From NCBI GenBank assembly GCA_945283395.1, contig CALYQH010000064.1:1-7672 (forward strand): a DNA stretch of 7,672 bases. Direction: 5' to 3'. The translations under genes and the position numbers were made by a program. Below are positions 7,163 through 7,672 of this stretch, one piece after another; positions within the stretch are counted from its first letter, which is position 1, and each line of letters begins with the position of its first letter. The notes under the pieces are model-generated. The model was not told the origin of the DNA and did no database searches. It saw only the letters and a program-made list of their open reading frames with translations. Source of the stretch: an uncultured Ventosimonas sp. Lineage in GTDB: Bacteria; Pseudomonadota; Gammaproteobacteria; Pseudomonadales; Pseudomonadaceae.

Positions 7163-7672
7163 TTAGAGGGGTTGTAATTTAGCAAAGGCTAAAATTAACC
7201 ACTTGCTGCCTTCGTTATCAAATTTAACTTGAATCCTAGTGTGCGCTCCTGAACCTTCAGCATTGAGGATTACTCCTTCACCAAACACAGGATGAATCAC
7301 CCGTTGCCCTAAACTTAATCCAGAAGCTGCTTGTGTTGCAGCCGGCTGCATTACAGGATGACTGATAGAACCAGATAATCTAACTTCTTGTAATAAGTCG
7401 ACAGGAATTTCTCTAACAAAACGGGATATCTTATTGTAGGTTTCATTTCCATGTAGCCTTCTTGTTTCAGCATAAGTAACAACTAGCTGTTGCATTGCAC
7501 GAGTAATACCTACATAAGCTAAACGTCTTTCTTCCTCTAACTTATCTATATCTTCTAAATTGCGTTGATGAGGAAATAATCCTTCCTCCATCCCCGTTAA
7601 AAATACTAAGGGGAATTCGAGCCCTTTAGCATTATGTAAAGTCATCAATTGGACACAGTCTTTTCCATCGCC
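7163..7672 (-). CDS. uvrD: DNA helicase II, C-terminal 169 residues (cut by window edge)
   Basis: UvrD is a superfamily 1A 3'-5' helicase that removes the incised oligonucleotide and UvrC in nucleotide excision repair and unwinds nicked DNA in mismatch repair. The frame is open to the window edge, starting [20 protein letters not shown], which contains helicase motif V. Motif VI is [13 protein letters not shown], followed by YAETRRLHG. After a variable linker comes the C-terminal Tudor-like module [20 protein letters not shown] to the end at LQPL, which in E. coli UvrD contacts RNA polymerase and other partners. The order and spacing match UvrD better than Rep or PcrA. The true start is outside the window. 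The stop is 254 bases before the preferred uvrA start. Confidence 0.95.
   Translation of the reverse strand, partial: GDGKDCVQLMTLHNAKGLEFPLVFLTGMEEGLFPHQRNLEDIDKLEEERRLAYVGITRAMQQLVVTYAETRRLHGNETYNKISRFVREIPVDLLQEVRLSGSISHPVMQPAATQAASGLSLGQRVIHPVFGEGVILNAEGSGAHTRIQVKFDNEGSKWLILAFAKLQPL

Noticed and set aside
1..7672. A new defence, mobile or biosynthetic system
   Set aside because: Every substantial frame is a known core gene in a normal orientation, with no foreign-looking insert, so the window does not support such a claim.

Overview
All recognised genes in this window lie on the minus strand, so transcription runs from high to low coordinates: uvrD (3' part) - uvrA - rpsB - tsf - pyrH - frr - uppS (5' part). 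These are conserved bacterial core genes. No mobile element, CRISPR array, phage gene, toxin-antitoxin pair or defence gene is visible, and I found no new multi-gene system. What merits a second look is regulatory: leader RNA, attenuator, promoters, start codons and a structured spacer.

Organism: the DNA is AT-rich, yet UppS, RRF, UMP kinase, EF-Ts, S2 and UvrA closely resemble Pseudomonas proteins as I remember them (RRF ending in DLMAV, long near-identical stretches of PyrH, the early residues of UppS). I infer an AT-rich gammaproteobacterium related to Pseudomonadaceae, possibly an insect-associated lineage such as Entomomonas. The genus is a guess.

Layout: 7672-7163 is the C-terminal part of DNA helicase II (UvrD). 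A 254-base AT-rich spacer follows, then uvrA (6908-4044). Both encode nucleotide excision repair proteins: UvrA recognises damage and UvrD removes the excised oligonucleotide. Next is a 510-base non-coding region. Its distal part (4043-3652) has no gene but holds several inverted repeats. Its proximal part (3651-3534) holds candidate rpsB promoters and a leader RNA that can fold into a helix plus a pseudoknot ending next to the rpsB ribosome binding site, as expected for S2 autoregulation. rpsB (3533-2790) and tsf (2683-1808) form the ribosomal protein S2/EF-Ts operon, with an attenuator-like hairpin between them and a strong terminator after tsf.

A good sigma70-type promoter with a GC-rich discriminator then starts pyrH (1623-880), frr (883-326) and uppS (314 to the window edge). 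pyrH and frr overlap by ATGA and uppS begins 11 bases after frr. The lower half of the window thus combines translation (S2, EF-Ts, ribosome recycling factor), pyrimidine nucleotide supply (UMP kinase) and cell-wall lipid carrier synthesis (UppS), the usual gammaproteobacterial order. The uvrD-uvrA pair upstream of rpsB is not the arrangement I recall for Pseudomonas.
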